From: Exiguobacterium chiriqhucha RW-2
GTDB lineage: Bacteria; Bacillota; Bacilli; Exiguobacteriales; Exiguobacteriaceae
Length of the DNA stretch: 64,000 nucleotides
Reading direction: 5' to 3'
NCBI RefSeq assembly: GCF_000416965.1
Contig: NZ_ATCL01000020.1
Span: forward strand, 248,001-312,000
The notes under the pieces are model-generated. The model saw only the letters and a list, made by a program, of their open reading frames with translations, was not told where the DNA came from and did no database searches. The translations under genes were made by a program, and so were the position numbers. This document shows, in pieces, positions 16,286 through 24,696 of the stretch (its first letter is position 1; every line of letters begins with the position of its first letter).

Positions 16286-17602
16286 ATGAAAAAAACGTAT
16301 GTGCTCGATACGAACGTACTCTTACACGACCCACTATCCTTGTTCCAATTCGATGAGCACGATGTCGTCATTCCCGCCATCGTTTTAGAAGAGCTTGACG
16401 GTAAAAAACGTAATATGGATGAAGTCGGCCGCAACGCCCGAGAAACGGCCCGCGTGCTCGATCAATTGCGGACGACCGGTAAACTGCACGACGGGGTCCC
16501 GCTCGAGAACGGCGGACGATTGTTCGTCGAGATCGGTCACGAGCATACTGTCGATTTCCCGTTCGACGTCATGACGAACGACAATCGTATCCTGACCGTG
16601 GCACTTGGACTGATGAAACAATACGAGCACGACCGGACCCGTAAAGTCGTGGTCGTCTCGAAAGATATACTCGTCCGTGTCAAAGCGGACGCCATCGGCA
16701 TTGAAGCCGAGGATTACTTGACCGACCATATCGTCGATACGACGAATTTATACGCCGGCTATCGTGAAATCGAAGTCGATCAAGCCATCATCGATGAATT
16801 TTATAAAGTCCGACAGCTTCCGCTAGAAGCCGTTTCAAAAAATCAGCTATATCCGAACTCATTCGTCGTCTTAAAGAGTAACGTCTCGAAAGCGAGCGCA
16901 CTCGCGGTCGTCGATGGGTTGCAACCGATCCTCCGTCCGCTCTCGCTAGACGTCGAACACGTGTGGGGCATCCATCCCCGTAACGTCCAGCAACGGATGG
17001 CGCTCGACTTGTTGTTGCGGGACGATATTCCGTTCGTGACACTGCTCGGGAAGGCCGGTACCGGGAAGACGTTGCTCGCGCTCGCGGCAGGCCTGTCGCT
17101 CGTCGAAGACGAACGTCGCTTCAACAAGCTCGTCGTGGCCCGGCCGGTCGTCCCGATGGGGAACGACATCGGTTATTTGCCCGGTGAGATGGAAGAGAAG
17201 CTCCGGCCATGGATGCAGCCGATTTATGATAACTTGGAGTTCTTGTTCAACGCCAACTCGAAAGACGAACTCGGGAACATCTTGGCCGGCATCAAATCGA
17301 TTCAGCTCGAGGCGCTCACGTATATCCGTGGTCGCAGCATGCCGGATCAGTTCATTATCATCGACGAGGCCCAAAACTTGACGAAACATGAGATTAAGAC
17401 GATTCTGACCCGGGTCGGCGAGAACTCGAAAATCGTCCTCGTCGGGGACCCGTATCAAATCGACCATCCGTATTTGGACGAGTATTCGAACGGTCTCACG
17501 TACGCCGTCGAACGCTTCAAAGGTCAAAACGTATTCGGACACGTCCAACTCATCAAAGGGGAGCGCTCGTCGCTCGCCCGGTTGGCCGCCGATTTACTAT
17601 AA
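16286..17602 (+). CDS. ylaK: PIN-PhoH family ATPase/ribonuclease (YlaK)
   Basis: A 438-residue protein joining an N-terminal PIN nuclease domain (YVLDTNVLLHDP at 4-15, MTNDNRILTVA) to a C-terminal PhoH-type P-loop ATPase. The ATPase has Walker A GKAGTGKT and Walker B FIIIDEAQN, followed by GDPYQID. PIN-PhoH proteins are reported as ATP-dependent RNA helicase/ribonucleases. The ATG at 16286 follows GAGGGG by 11 nt; a TTG at 16250 is in frame and would overlap ylaL. The order ylaL-ylaK is reversed relative to Bacillus. A convergent terminator follows. Confidence 0.88.
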   Translation: MKKTYVLDTNVLLHDPLSLFQFDEHDVVIPAIVLEELDGKKRNMDEVGRNARETARVLDQLRTTGKLHDGVPLENGGRLFVEIGHEHTVDFPFDVMTNDNRILTVALGLMKQYEHDRTRKVVVVSKDILVRVKADAIGIEAEDYLTDHIVDTTNLYAGYREIEVDQAIIDEFYKVRQLPLEAVSKNQLYPNSFVVLKSNVSKASALAVVDGLQPILRPLSLDVEHVWGIHPRNVQQRMALDLLLRDDIPFVTLLGKAGTGKTLLALAAGLSLVEDERRFNKLVVARPVVPMGNDIGYLPGEMEEKLRPWMQPIYDNLEFLFNANSKDELGNILAGIKSIQLEALTYIRGRSMPDQFIIIDEAQNLTKHEIKTILTRVGENSKIVLVGDPYQIDHPYLDEYSNGLTYAVERFKGQNVFGHVQLIKGERSSLARLAADLL

Positions 17603-17604
17603 CG

Positions 17605-17636
17605 AAAAACGCCGAGCGGCCGCTCGGCGTTTATTT
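17605..17636. terminator. Bidirectional terminator ylaK/exporter gene
   Basis: AAACGCCGAGCGG and CCGCTCGGCGTTT form a 13-bp perfect stem. The exporter stop codon at 17631 lies on its right flank. Confidence 0.85.
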
Positions 17637-18842
17637 CGTATTTGGATGGAGTGCCACTTGCACGTTCGATTTTTCCAGGAAGGCGTTCATCAGCATAATC
17701 AGACCGGTCACGATAAACAGTGCCGAGAATCCGAAGTGGGCGACGACTTGCGAACCGAACAACGGTCCGAGCAAGTTGCCCATGAACTGGGCCGATTGGT
17801 TATAAGAGAAGATGCGGCCGGTCGCCCGGCTCGGCGTATGTTGGCGGAGTAACGACTGTACCGACGGCATGAGTGCCGCCGTGGCGAAGCCGAGGCCGAA
17901 TCGCATGATGACGAGTTGTGTCGTCGACGTCACGAATGCCTGTGGAATCAAGAAGGCGCTATAGACGATGAGCGCCCAGAACAGGATGCGTTCGGCCCCG
18001 TAGCGGTCGGAGAGCCGACCGAGACGTTGTGCGGAAATGAGGGCGGCCACACCAGGAGCTGACGCGACGATCCCTGCGATAAAGGCGAGCGACGTCGTAT
18101 ACGGGTTCAATTCCCGGACATACAGCGTCAACAGCGGGCCAATCGATTGGGCCGAGAACGTGATTAAGAACGTCGTCAGAAACAGACTAAATATGAGTTG
18201 CGGGTTACGGAGCGAGGCGATCATCGATCGCGTCGAATCAAGCCGCTCGCGCGCCACCGGCACAAAGTCCTCTTTGACGAACACGAGTGTGATGAGGAAC
18301 GTGATGAATAAGGCACTGCCGGTCAAGAGAAAAACGGGTCGAAGCCCAATCAAGTCTGCGAGGAGTCCTCCAATCAAGGGACCGAGGAGTCCGCCGGTGA
18401 TGCCACCGGTCGACAGTGTGCCGAGCGCCCAGCCACTTTTCTCTTTAGGCGTTTGTGAAGCGACGAGGGTGATCCCCGCCGAGATAAATCCGGATACGGC
18501 ACCCATTAAGAGCCGTAAACCGACGAGCTGATACACGTCTTGGACGAAACTGATGAGCGTCATGACGACGGCCATACCGAGACTAGCGCGGATGAGCATC
18601 AATTTGCGGCCTTTTTGGTCGGCGAGCCGTCCCCACAGCGGGGAGACGATGGCAGCCACGAGGAAAGTGGCGCCGAATGCGACCGCGGACCACGTAACGA
18701 CTTGGTCGGGATCGGTGACCCCGAGTTCTTCGATGAACAAGGGGAGGAACGGTAGGACTAGACTCATCGAGGCCGCCGTCAAAAAGCTACCGATCCAGAC
18801 AATGATTAAGTTTTTCTTCCATAAAGGGTACGTAAGCGTCAC
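17631..18842 (-). CDS. MdtG-like MFS drug exporter
   Basis: A 403-residue, 12-helix major facilitator protein. It closely follows E. coli MdtG as I remember it: WIGSFLTAASMSLVLPFLPL, the loop signature GRLADQKGRKLM, KSGWALGTLSTGG, GLRPVFL, LRNPQLIFSLF, LTLYVREL and GRIFSYNQS. Members export hydrophobic drugs by proton antiport; overproduction of MdtG in E. coli raises fosfomycin and deoxycholate resistance. The GTG start at 18842 has AAAGG only 2 nt upstream, so the true start is a little uncertain. Bacillus has no such gene between ylaK and ylaN, which suggests a local insertion. Confidence 0.85.
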   Translation of the reverse strand: MTLTYPLWKKNLIIVWIGSFLTAASMSLVLPFLPLFIEELGVTDPDQVVTWSAVAFGATFLVAAIVSPLWGRLADQKGRKLMLIRASLGMAVVMTLISFVQDVYQLVGLRLLMGAVSGFISAGITLVASQTPKEKSGWALGTLSTGGITGGLLGPLIGGLLADLIGLRPVFLLTGSALFITFLITLVFVKEDFVPVARERLDSTRSMIASLRNPQLIFSLFLTTFLITFSAQSIGPLLTLYVRELNPYTTSLAFIAGIVASAPGVAALISAQRLGRLSDRYGAERILFWALIVYSAFLIPQAFVTSTTQLVIMRFGLGFATAALMPSVQSLLRQHTPSRATGRIFSYNQSAQFMGNLLGPLFGSQVVAHFGFSALFIVTGLIMLMNAFLEKSNVQVALHPNTK

Positions 18843-18902
18843 GACCTTTCGAGATTGAAGTTTTTCGATACCCTATATGTTACACTTTATGAAGTAAAAA
18901 GT

Positions 18903-18933
18903 CTAAAAAAAGAGAAGGCGCTGTGCCTTCTCT
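18903..18933 (-). terminator. Terminator of unknown gene 18935-19402
   Basis: AGAGAAGGC and GCCTTCTCT form a 9-bp stem with a GCTGT loop; on the minus strand it is followed by seven T residues. Confidence 0.85.
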
Positions 18934-18934
18934 A

Positions 18935-19402
18935 TCATGCTTCTGTTCGCACGGCGATGTGATGGACACCACGCCATACTTGTTGATTGTGCAAGACGTA
19001 CACCGGACCGTCCGCGAGTACTTTTCCGTCTCGAGAGAACTGTAAGTAAACGCTTCTGGCCTCGTCGATTGGCAACGTGAGCACCGTCTCCCCATAAAAA
19101 CTGACGTGCGTCGCCGTGGCGATCGGTTCGGCATTTTGAAGGAATGGCGCGAACGGCATCGCGAACGAGTCGCGCAGCGCCGCATCCTTATCAGCCCGAG
19201 ACATCGGTTTGTTATGGTCGACGCGTGACCCTTGCGTCAAGCCGTCATCCCATGCCTTCCCCATCTTGGCATAGTATGCGTCGTTGTCACTTTCTACCGC
19301 GCGGTCGAGATCCTCGACGTTTCGCTTGCGGTCATCAAAAATCCATACGGTCGGGTCGATCGTCAGCGCGTGACGAACCGCTCCGTCTAGTGGAAAAATC
19401 AT
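18935..19402 (-). CDS. Uncharacterised 155-residue protein
   Basis: I do not recognise the family. The product starts MIFPLDGAVRHALTIDPTVW, includes FDDRKRNVEDLD near the N terminus, and a beta-rich C-terminal half (HVSFYGETVLTLPIDEARS, VYVLHNQQVWRGVHHIAV). It has no signal peptide or membrane segment. AAGGGGG lies 7 nt before the ATG at 19402; the longer frame runs through the promoter. It is divergent from ylaN, with a TATAAT inside a CTGTA-N5-TACAG palindrome. It has its own strong terminator, so it is a real single-gene unit. Bacillus does not have a gene here. Confidence 0.7.
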   Translation of the reverse strand: MIFPLDGAVRHALTIDPTVWIFDDRKRNVEDLDRAVESDNDAYYAKMGKAWDDGLTQGSRVDHNKPMSRADKDAALRDSFAMPFAPFLQNAEPIATATHVSFYGETVLTLPIDEARSVYLQFSRDGKVLADGPVYVLHNQQVWRGVHHIAVRTEA

Positions 19403-19429
19403 GGATACGCCCCCTTTATTCACAATACA

Positions 19430-19444
19430 CTGTACATTATACAG
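19430..19444. promoter_or_regulatory. Palindromic operator-promoter, minus-strand gene
   Basis: CTGTA-N5-TACAG palindrome that includes the minus-strand -10 TATAAT (19441-19436). The same 13-nt sequence TATAATGTACAGT recurs in plus orientation at 19517-19529 as the probable -10 region of ylaN. Confidence 0.5.
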
Positions 19445-19516
19445 CTCTTTCTCAGAAAAAGGGAAACTGCGAGAAACTCGCCGCGAATCCAGACTGTTCA
19501 TTGAATTATGATGAAA

Positions 19517-19529
19517 TATAATGTACAGT
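19517..19529 (+). promoter_or_regulatory. Probable ylaN -10 region with repeated element
   Basis: TATAATGTACAGT, identical to the element in the divergent promoter. The -35 (TGTTCA at 19495-19500, 16-bp spacing) is weak, so a shared activator or repressor is plausible. Confidence 0.45.
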
Positions 19530-19574
19530 TGAGTTATGACAAACAGTCTGTCATTGTACGGAGGAGGGGTCGTA

Positions 19575-19853
19575 GTGGCGACAAATTTGGCTGCAGTCCA
19601 ACGGGAGCAAGCGCTTCAACTATTAGAGGCAGACGCAGAAAAAATCCGTTGTTTGATTGAAGTGCAGTTAGAAAACCTAAAAATGCCGAAGTGCCCGCTT
19701 TATGAAGAGGTGCTTGATACACATATGTTCGGTCTATCACGCCAAATTGATTTTGCGGTCCGTCTTGGACTCATTTCAGACATTGAAGGTAAAGGACTGC
19801 TCGATTCATTGGAACAAAAGCTGTCCGCCCTCGCGGAAGCTTCAGATTTATGA
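19575..19853 (+). CDS. ylaN: YlaN family protein (UPF0358), iron homeostasis
   Basis: A 92-residue soluble helical protein. The block [20 protein letters not shown] and the following [11 protein letters not shown] are nearly invariant in YlaN. In Bacillus ylaN is needed under iron limitation, and published work on Staphylococcus describes YlaN as an Fe(II)-binding protein that relieves Fur repression. GTG at 19575 is chosen as start because GGAGGAGGGG lies 5 nt upstream; the frame from 19536 would start in the promoter. A terminator follows, then ftsW. Confidence 0.88.
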   Translation: MATNLAAVQREQALQLLEADAEKIRCLIEVQLENLKMPKCPLYEEVLDTHMFGLSRQIDFAVRLGLISDIEGKGLLDSLEQKLSALAEASDL

Positions 19854-19858
19854 ACCTT

Positions 19859-19899
19859 ATACTCAAACTGTGCAAGCGGCGCTGTTTGAGTATTTTTTT
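19859..19899 (+). terminator. ylaN terminator
   Basis: ATACTCAAAC and GTTTGAGTAT form a 10-bp stem around a 14-nt loop, followed by seven T residues. Confidence 0.85.
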
Positions 19900-19939
19900 A
19901 TAATGGGTCAGTGATTGTTGTACATAAGGAAGTGAAAAC

Positions 19940-21175
19940 ATGAAAACTCGGTTTCGGTATTTTGATTTCTCGTTGTTCATTGCAGTGCTCATGCTCGTCG
20001 GAATCAGTTCGATCATGATTTATAGTGCGAGCGTGTGGAATCGCGGCGATTACGCGAACAGCGGCTTGTTCTATCGCCAACTCGTCTACGCAGGAATCGG
20101 GATTGTCGTCTACTTCATTGCGACGATGTTCCGCTATGAGAACTTTAGAAAACCTAATATTTTGTACGGCCTCTATTTCGTATCGGTCGTACTGTTGTTC
20201 ATCACGTGGGCGATGCCACCGCTCAACGGGGCGCGCGCCTGGCTCATCATCGGCAGCTTTACGATTCAACCGGTCGAGATCGCCAAATTCGTGTTGATTC
20301 TACTGCTCGCCAACTATTATCACCAGTTGTGGAATGGGGAGCTGAAAGGGTTGCCTGGTCGACTAGGGCGAGCCGCTATCACTAAAAAAGGAATCCGGGC
20401 TCAGTTTGGTGCATTCTTCATGATACCGGTCATCTACTTCTTTTTCCCATACGCCATCGCCATCAACGGACAGCCGGATATGGGGGGCTTGTTCGTCCTC
20501 GGGGCCATCATGTTCCTCATGTGGCTTGCCGTCGGGGCGCCGCTTCGGATCATCGTGCCTGCTGTGCTCGCCGGGTTTGGACTTGTCTATCTGATGTTCA
20601 CGACAATCTTCTCGGAGAACCAGCGCAGCCGAATCGAAGTCGTCTTCAATCCATTCATGGACCCTGAAGGCTACGGGCACCAATTGCTCATGTCGATCAT
20701 CTCGATCGTCCATGGGGGCTTGACCGGCGTCGGTCTCGGGAACAGTTATCAGAAGTATGGGTACTTGCCGGAACCGGAGACGGACTATATCATGTCCATC
20801 ATTGCTGAAGAGCTCGGCTTTATCGGGGTCGTCGTCGTCCTCGCCTTGCTGTTCTTCATCGCTTTCCGGGCCGTCAATATCGCCAACCATAGCGATAGTC
20901 ATTTCGCGATGTTCGTCTCGTTCGGCATCGCCGCTCAAATCATGGTCCAGACCGGAATCAATATCGGTGCCATGTCCGGTTGGTTCCCGGGTACAGGTGT
21001 CACGCTCCCGCTCGTCAGTTACGGCGGGACGTCACTCATCATGACGATGGGGATTCTCGGTGTGCTCAGTAGCATCTCGATGCGAAATCGGCACCGGGAA
21101 GCGACGAAACGGGCAGAAATTCGGGAGAAATCCGCAGAAAACGTTCAAAGTTCATCATTGCATGTTGTAAGGTAA
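19940..21175 (+). CDS. ftsW: SEDS peptidoglycan glycosyltransferase FtsW
   Basis: A 411-residue integral membrane protein with about ten helices. It belongs to the SEDS family (FtsW/RodA/SpoVE) that polymerises lipid II. Family landmarks are SASVWN in the first loop, GARAWLIIGSFTIQPVEIAK, the QPDMGG loop with the probable catalytic Asp, and the C-terminal PGTGVTLPLVSYGGTS. Its position between ylaN and pyc is that of Bacillus ftsW (ylaO), which is why I call FtsW rather than RodA. The dcw cluster further on has no SEDS gene, consistent with this being the division copy. AAGGAAGTG precedes the ATG. Confidence 0.88.
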   Translation: MKTRFRYFDFSLFIAVLMLVGISSIMIYSASVWNRGDYANSGLFYRQLVYAGIGIVVYFIATMFRYENFRKPNILYGLYFVSVVLLFITWAMPPLNGARAWLIIGSFTIQPVEIAKFVLILLLANYYHQLWNGELKGLPGRLGRAAITKKGIRAQFGAFFMIPVIYFFFPYAIAINGQPDMGGLFVLGAIMFLMWLAVGAPLRIIVPAVLAGFGLVYLMFTTIFSENQRSRIEVVFNPFMDPEGYGHQLLMSIISIVHGGLTGVGLGNSYQKYGYLPEPETDYIMSIIAEELGFIGVVVVLALLFFIAFRAVNIANHSDSHFAMFVSFGIAAQIMVQTGINIGAMSGWFPGTGVTLPLVSYGGTSLIMTMGILGVLSSISMRNRHREATKRAEIREKSAENVQSSSLHVVR

Positions 21176-21206
21176 AAAGGATTGAACTACTTAAATGGGG
21201 GGATTT

Positions 21207-24200
21207 ATGTTGAAATCAATTAGCAAATTACTCGTAGCCAACCGTGGTGAAATCGCCATTCGCGTGTTCCGTGCCGCCACTGAATTAGGGATGCGCACGG
21301 TCGCCGTCTATTCTCAAGAAGACAGCGGCTCGTTACACCGCTTTAAAGCGGATGAAGCTTATTTGATTGGTCTCGATAAAAAACCGATTGACGCCTATCT
21401 CGATATCGAGGACGTGATCCGCATCGCGAAACAGTCGGGGGCTGACGCGATTCATCCAGGTTACGGATTCTTGTCTGAGAATATCGAACTCGCACGTCGT
21501 TGCCGTGAAGAAGGCATCATCTTCGTTGGTCCGAACGAATCGCACCTTCATGCGTTCGGGGATAAAGTTCGGGCCCGTCAAAGTGCGATCGCAGCCGGAC
21601 TCCCGGTCATTCCAGGTTCGAACGGACCACTCACGTCTTATGAGGACGCTTTAGACTTTGCGAACGAGCACGGCTTCCCGCTCATGGTCAAAGCCGCGAT
21701 GGGCGGAGGCGGCCGCGGGATGCGCGTCATCCGTACGGAAGCCGAGATGAAAGATTTGATTGAACGTGCCAAGTCAGAAGCGAAGCAAGCGTTCGGTTCA
21801 GACGAAGTGTACATAGAAAAACTAGTGGAACGCCCGAAACACATCGAGGTCCAAATCCTCGGGGATGACCACGGGAACATCATTCACTTGTTCGAACGTG
21901 ACTGTTCGGTTCAGCGTCGTCACCAAAAAGTCGTCGAAGTCGCACCTTGTGTGACGTTATCGGATGCGTCGCGTCAAGCCATCTGTGACGCAGCCGTGAA
22001 ACTGATGCGCCATGTCGGCTACATCAATGCCGGTACGGTCGAATTCCTCGTCACGGAAGACGAGTCGTTCTACTTCATCGAAGTCAACCCGCGCATTCAA
22101 GTCGAGCATACGATCACCGAGATGGTGACTGGTTTTGATATCGTCCAGACGCAACTCATGATCGCGCAAGGTGAGTCGCTCCACGGCGACGTCATCCACA
22201 TGCCGAAACAAGAAGATATCAAATTGCTCGGTTACGCAATCCAATCTCGTGTCACGTCGGAAGACCCGGCCAACAACTTCATGCCGGATACCGGTAAAAT
22301 CATGGCCTACCGTTCTCCGGGCGGCTTCGGTGTCCGACTTGACGGTGGGAACGCCTACGTCGGTGCCGAGATTTCACCATATTACGATTCGCTCCTCGTG
22401 AAGCTGTCGACACATGGCATGACGTTCGAACAGGCCGCTTCGAAGATGGTCCGTAACTTGAACGAGTTCCGGATTCGTGGCATCAAGACGAACATCCCGT
22501 TCTTAATCAACGTGATGAAGCATCAGAACTTCATCAGCGGCGACTATAACACGTCGTTCATCGATGAGACGCCGGAACTGTTCGTCTTCCCGAAACGGAA
22601 AGACCGCGGGACGAAATTGCTCAACTATATCGGCGATGTCACGGTGAACGGATTCCCGGGCGTCGGTTTGAAAGACAAGCCGATCAGCCGCTCGGTCCGG
22701 ATTCCGCAAGACCTGCCGGCTGAAGCCAAACCGGGCACGAAACAGATTTTGACGGAACTTGGTCCGGATGGCCTCGCCGACTGGATTAAGCGCCAGCCCG
22801 AACTGTTATTGACGGATACGACGATGCGCGACGCGCACCAGTCTCTGCTCGCGACACGGATGCGGACGCAAGACATCATCAATATCGCCGAACCGACGAG
22901 CAAGCTCATGCCGGAGCTGTTCTCGGTCGAGGCATGGGGCGGGGCCACGTTCGACGTCGCCTATCGCTTCCTCTCAGAAGACCCTTGGGTACGCCTCATG
23001 CGTCTCCGTGAGAAGATGCCGAACGTGTTGATTCAAATGTTGCTCCGCGGTGCCAACGCCGTCGGGTATAAGAACTATGCCGACAACGTCATCGAGAAAT
23101 TCGTCCACGAAGCGGCCTATGCCGGCGTCGACGTGTTCCGGATCTTTGACAGTTTGAACAACCTCGAGTCGATTCAACTCGCGATTGACGCGACGTTACC
23201 GACCGGCAAAGTCGCCGAGGCAGCGGTTTGTTATACGGGTGACTTGTATGACGGTAGCCGTCCGAAATACCACTTACCGTATTACGTCGACTTGGCGAAG
23301 AAACTTGAAGCGAGCGGGGCTCACATCCTTGCCATCAAGGACATGGCCGGCCTGCTCAAACCGGAATCGGCGTACGCGCTCGTCTCGGCATTGAAAGATG
23401 CCGTCGACTTGCCGATCCACTTGCATACGCACGACGCGTCGGGCAACGGGATCTTCACTTACGCCCGGGCGACAGATGCGGGCGTCGATATCGTCGACGT
23501 GGCTGCGAGCTCGATGTCGGGGATGACGTCACAGCCTTCAGGCGGCAGCTTGATTTATGCGCTTGACCATCACGCGCGTCAACCGAAAATCGATGCAAAG
23601 CATTACGAGGTCATCAGCGATTACTGGCAAGACGTGCGTCATAACTACGAGCCGTTCGAGAGCGACATGCGCGCTTCGAACCCGTCGGTATATGAGCACG
23701 AGATGCCGGGCGGACAGTACTCGAACTTGCAGCAACAAGCGAAAGCGGTCGGATTGGGTGACCGTTGGAGCGAAGTGAAGTCGATGTATGCCCGTGTCAA
23801 CATGTTGTTCGGGGATATCGTCAAAGTGACTCCGTCGTCGAAAGTCGTCGGCGACATGGCGCTATTCATGGTCCAGCATAACTTGAGCGAACAAGATGTG
23901 ATTGACCGCGGTCACCAACTCGACTTCCCGGATTCGGTCGTCGAGATGATGCGCGGCGAACTCGGGACGCCTCCAGGAGGGTTCCCGACCGATGTCCAGC
24001 AAGCGATTCTTAAAGGTGAGAAGCCGCTTGACGTACGTCCAGGTAAGTTGATTGAGCCGTATGATTTTGAAGCGGCCCAGTCGAAACTGTTCGAGAAACT
24101 CGATCGTCCGGTAACAGATTTCGAATTGCTCTCGAACGCATTGTATCCGAAAGTGTTTGAAGACTATGTCACGCATTCGACGACGTACGGGGATGTATCG

Positions 24201-24644
24201 GTGCTTGACACGTTGACGTTCTTCTACGGATTGAACGTCGGTGAGACGATTCAAGTTGAAATCGAGACCGGGAAGACACTCATCATCAAACTCGTTCAAA
24301 TCAGTGCGGCGAACGAGGACGGCATCCGTCTCGTCTCGTACGAGATGAACGGCGTCCCGCGTGAAATCGAGATTAAAGACGTGAACGTGAAGTCGGCGAC
24401 GACGAGCCGTCCGAAAGTAGACCGGGCGAACCCGAAACAAGTCGGCGCTTCGATGCCAGGTTCAGTGTTGAAAGTGCTCGTCGAACCGGGTAGCCGTGTC
24501 CACCGCGGGGAACAGCTCCTCGTCACGGAAGCGATGAAGATGGAGACGACGGTCCAAGCCGCGCAAGACGGAGAAGTCAAAGCGGTCCATATTAAAGAAG
24601 GCGACACAATCCAAAGTGACGACTTATTGATTGAGTTTGTATAA
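21207..24644 (+). CDS. pyc: Pyruvate carboxylase
   Basis: This biotin enzyme makes oxaloacetate from pyruvate and bicarbonate and so refills the TCA cycle. The 1145-residue protein carries all parts: biotin carboxylase (KLLVANRGEIAIRVFRA, ATP-grasp GGGGRGMR, EVNPRIQVEH), carboxyltransferase (TDTTMRDAHQSL, the HLHTHD metal site), and a C-terminal biotinyl domain with EAMKMET (Lys1111). The start is ATG 21207, with GGGGGA upstream; an ATG at 21195 is part of that ribosome site. It follows ftsW as in Bacillus and is ended by its own terminator. Confidence 0.97.
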   Translation: MLKSISKLLVANRGEIAIRVFRAATELGMRTVAVYSQEDSGSLHRFKADEAYLIGLDKKPIDAYLDIEDVIRIAKQSGADAIHPGYGFLSENIELARRCREEGIIFVGPNESHLHAFGDKVRARQSAIAAGLPVIPGSNGPLTSYEDALDFANEHGFPLMVKAAMGGGGRGMRVIRTEAEMKDLIERAKSEAKQAFGSDEVYIEKLVERPKHIEVQILGDDHGNIIHLFERDCSVQRRHQKVVEVAPCVTLSDASRQAICDAAVKLMRHVGYINAGTVEFLVTEDESFYFIEVNPRIQVEHTITEMVTGFDIVQTQLMIAQGESLHGDVIHMPKQEDIKLLGYAIQSRVTSEDPANNFMPDTGKIMAYRSPGGFGVRLDGGNAYVGAEISPYYDSLLVKLSTHGMTFEQAASKMVRNLNEFRIRGIKTNIPFLINVMKHQNFISGDYNTSFIDETPELFVFPKRKDRGTKLLNYIGDVTVNGFPGVGLKDKPISRSVRIPQDLPAEAKPGTKQILTELGPDGLADWIKRQPELLLTDTTMRDAHQSLLATRMRTQDIINIAEPTSKLMPELFSVEAWGGATFDVAYRFLSEDPWVRLMRLREKMPNVLIQMLLRGANAVGYKNYADNVIEKFVHEAAYAGVDVFRIFDSLNNLESIQLAIDATLPTGKVAEAAVCYTGDLYDGSRPKYHLPYYVDLAKKLEASGAHILAIKDMAGLLKPESAYALVSALKDAVDLPIHLHTHDASGNGIFTYARATDAGVDIVDVAASSMSGMTSQPSGGSLIYALDHHARQPKIDAKHYEVISDYWQDVRHNYEPFESDMRASNPSVYEHEMPGGQYSNLQQQAKAVGLGDRWSEVKSMYARVNMLFGDIVKVTPSSKVVGDMALFMVQHNLSEQDVIDRGHQLDFPDSVVEMMRGELGTPPGGFPTDVQQAILKGEKPLDVRPGKLIEPYDFEAAQSKLFEKLDRPVTDFELLSNALYPKVFEDYVTHSTTYGDVSVLDTLTFFYGLNVGETIQVEIETGKTLIIKLVQISAANEDGIRLVSYEMNGVPREIEIKDVNVKSATTSRPKVDRANPKQVGASMPGSVLKVLVEPGSRVHRGEQLLVTEAMKMETTVQAAQDGEVKAVHIKEGDTIQSDDLLIEFV

Positions 24645-24646
24645 TG

Positions 24647-24678
24647 AAAAGAAGCATAGCCGCGCTATGCTTCTTTTT
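24647..24678 (+). terminator. pyc terminator
   Basis: AAAGAAGCATAGC and GCTATGCTTCTTT form a 13-bp perfect stem followed by T residues. Confidence 0.9.
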
Positions 24679-24696
24679 TAGATAGGAGTGGGAGAG

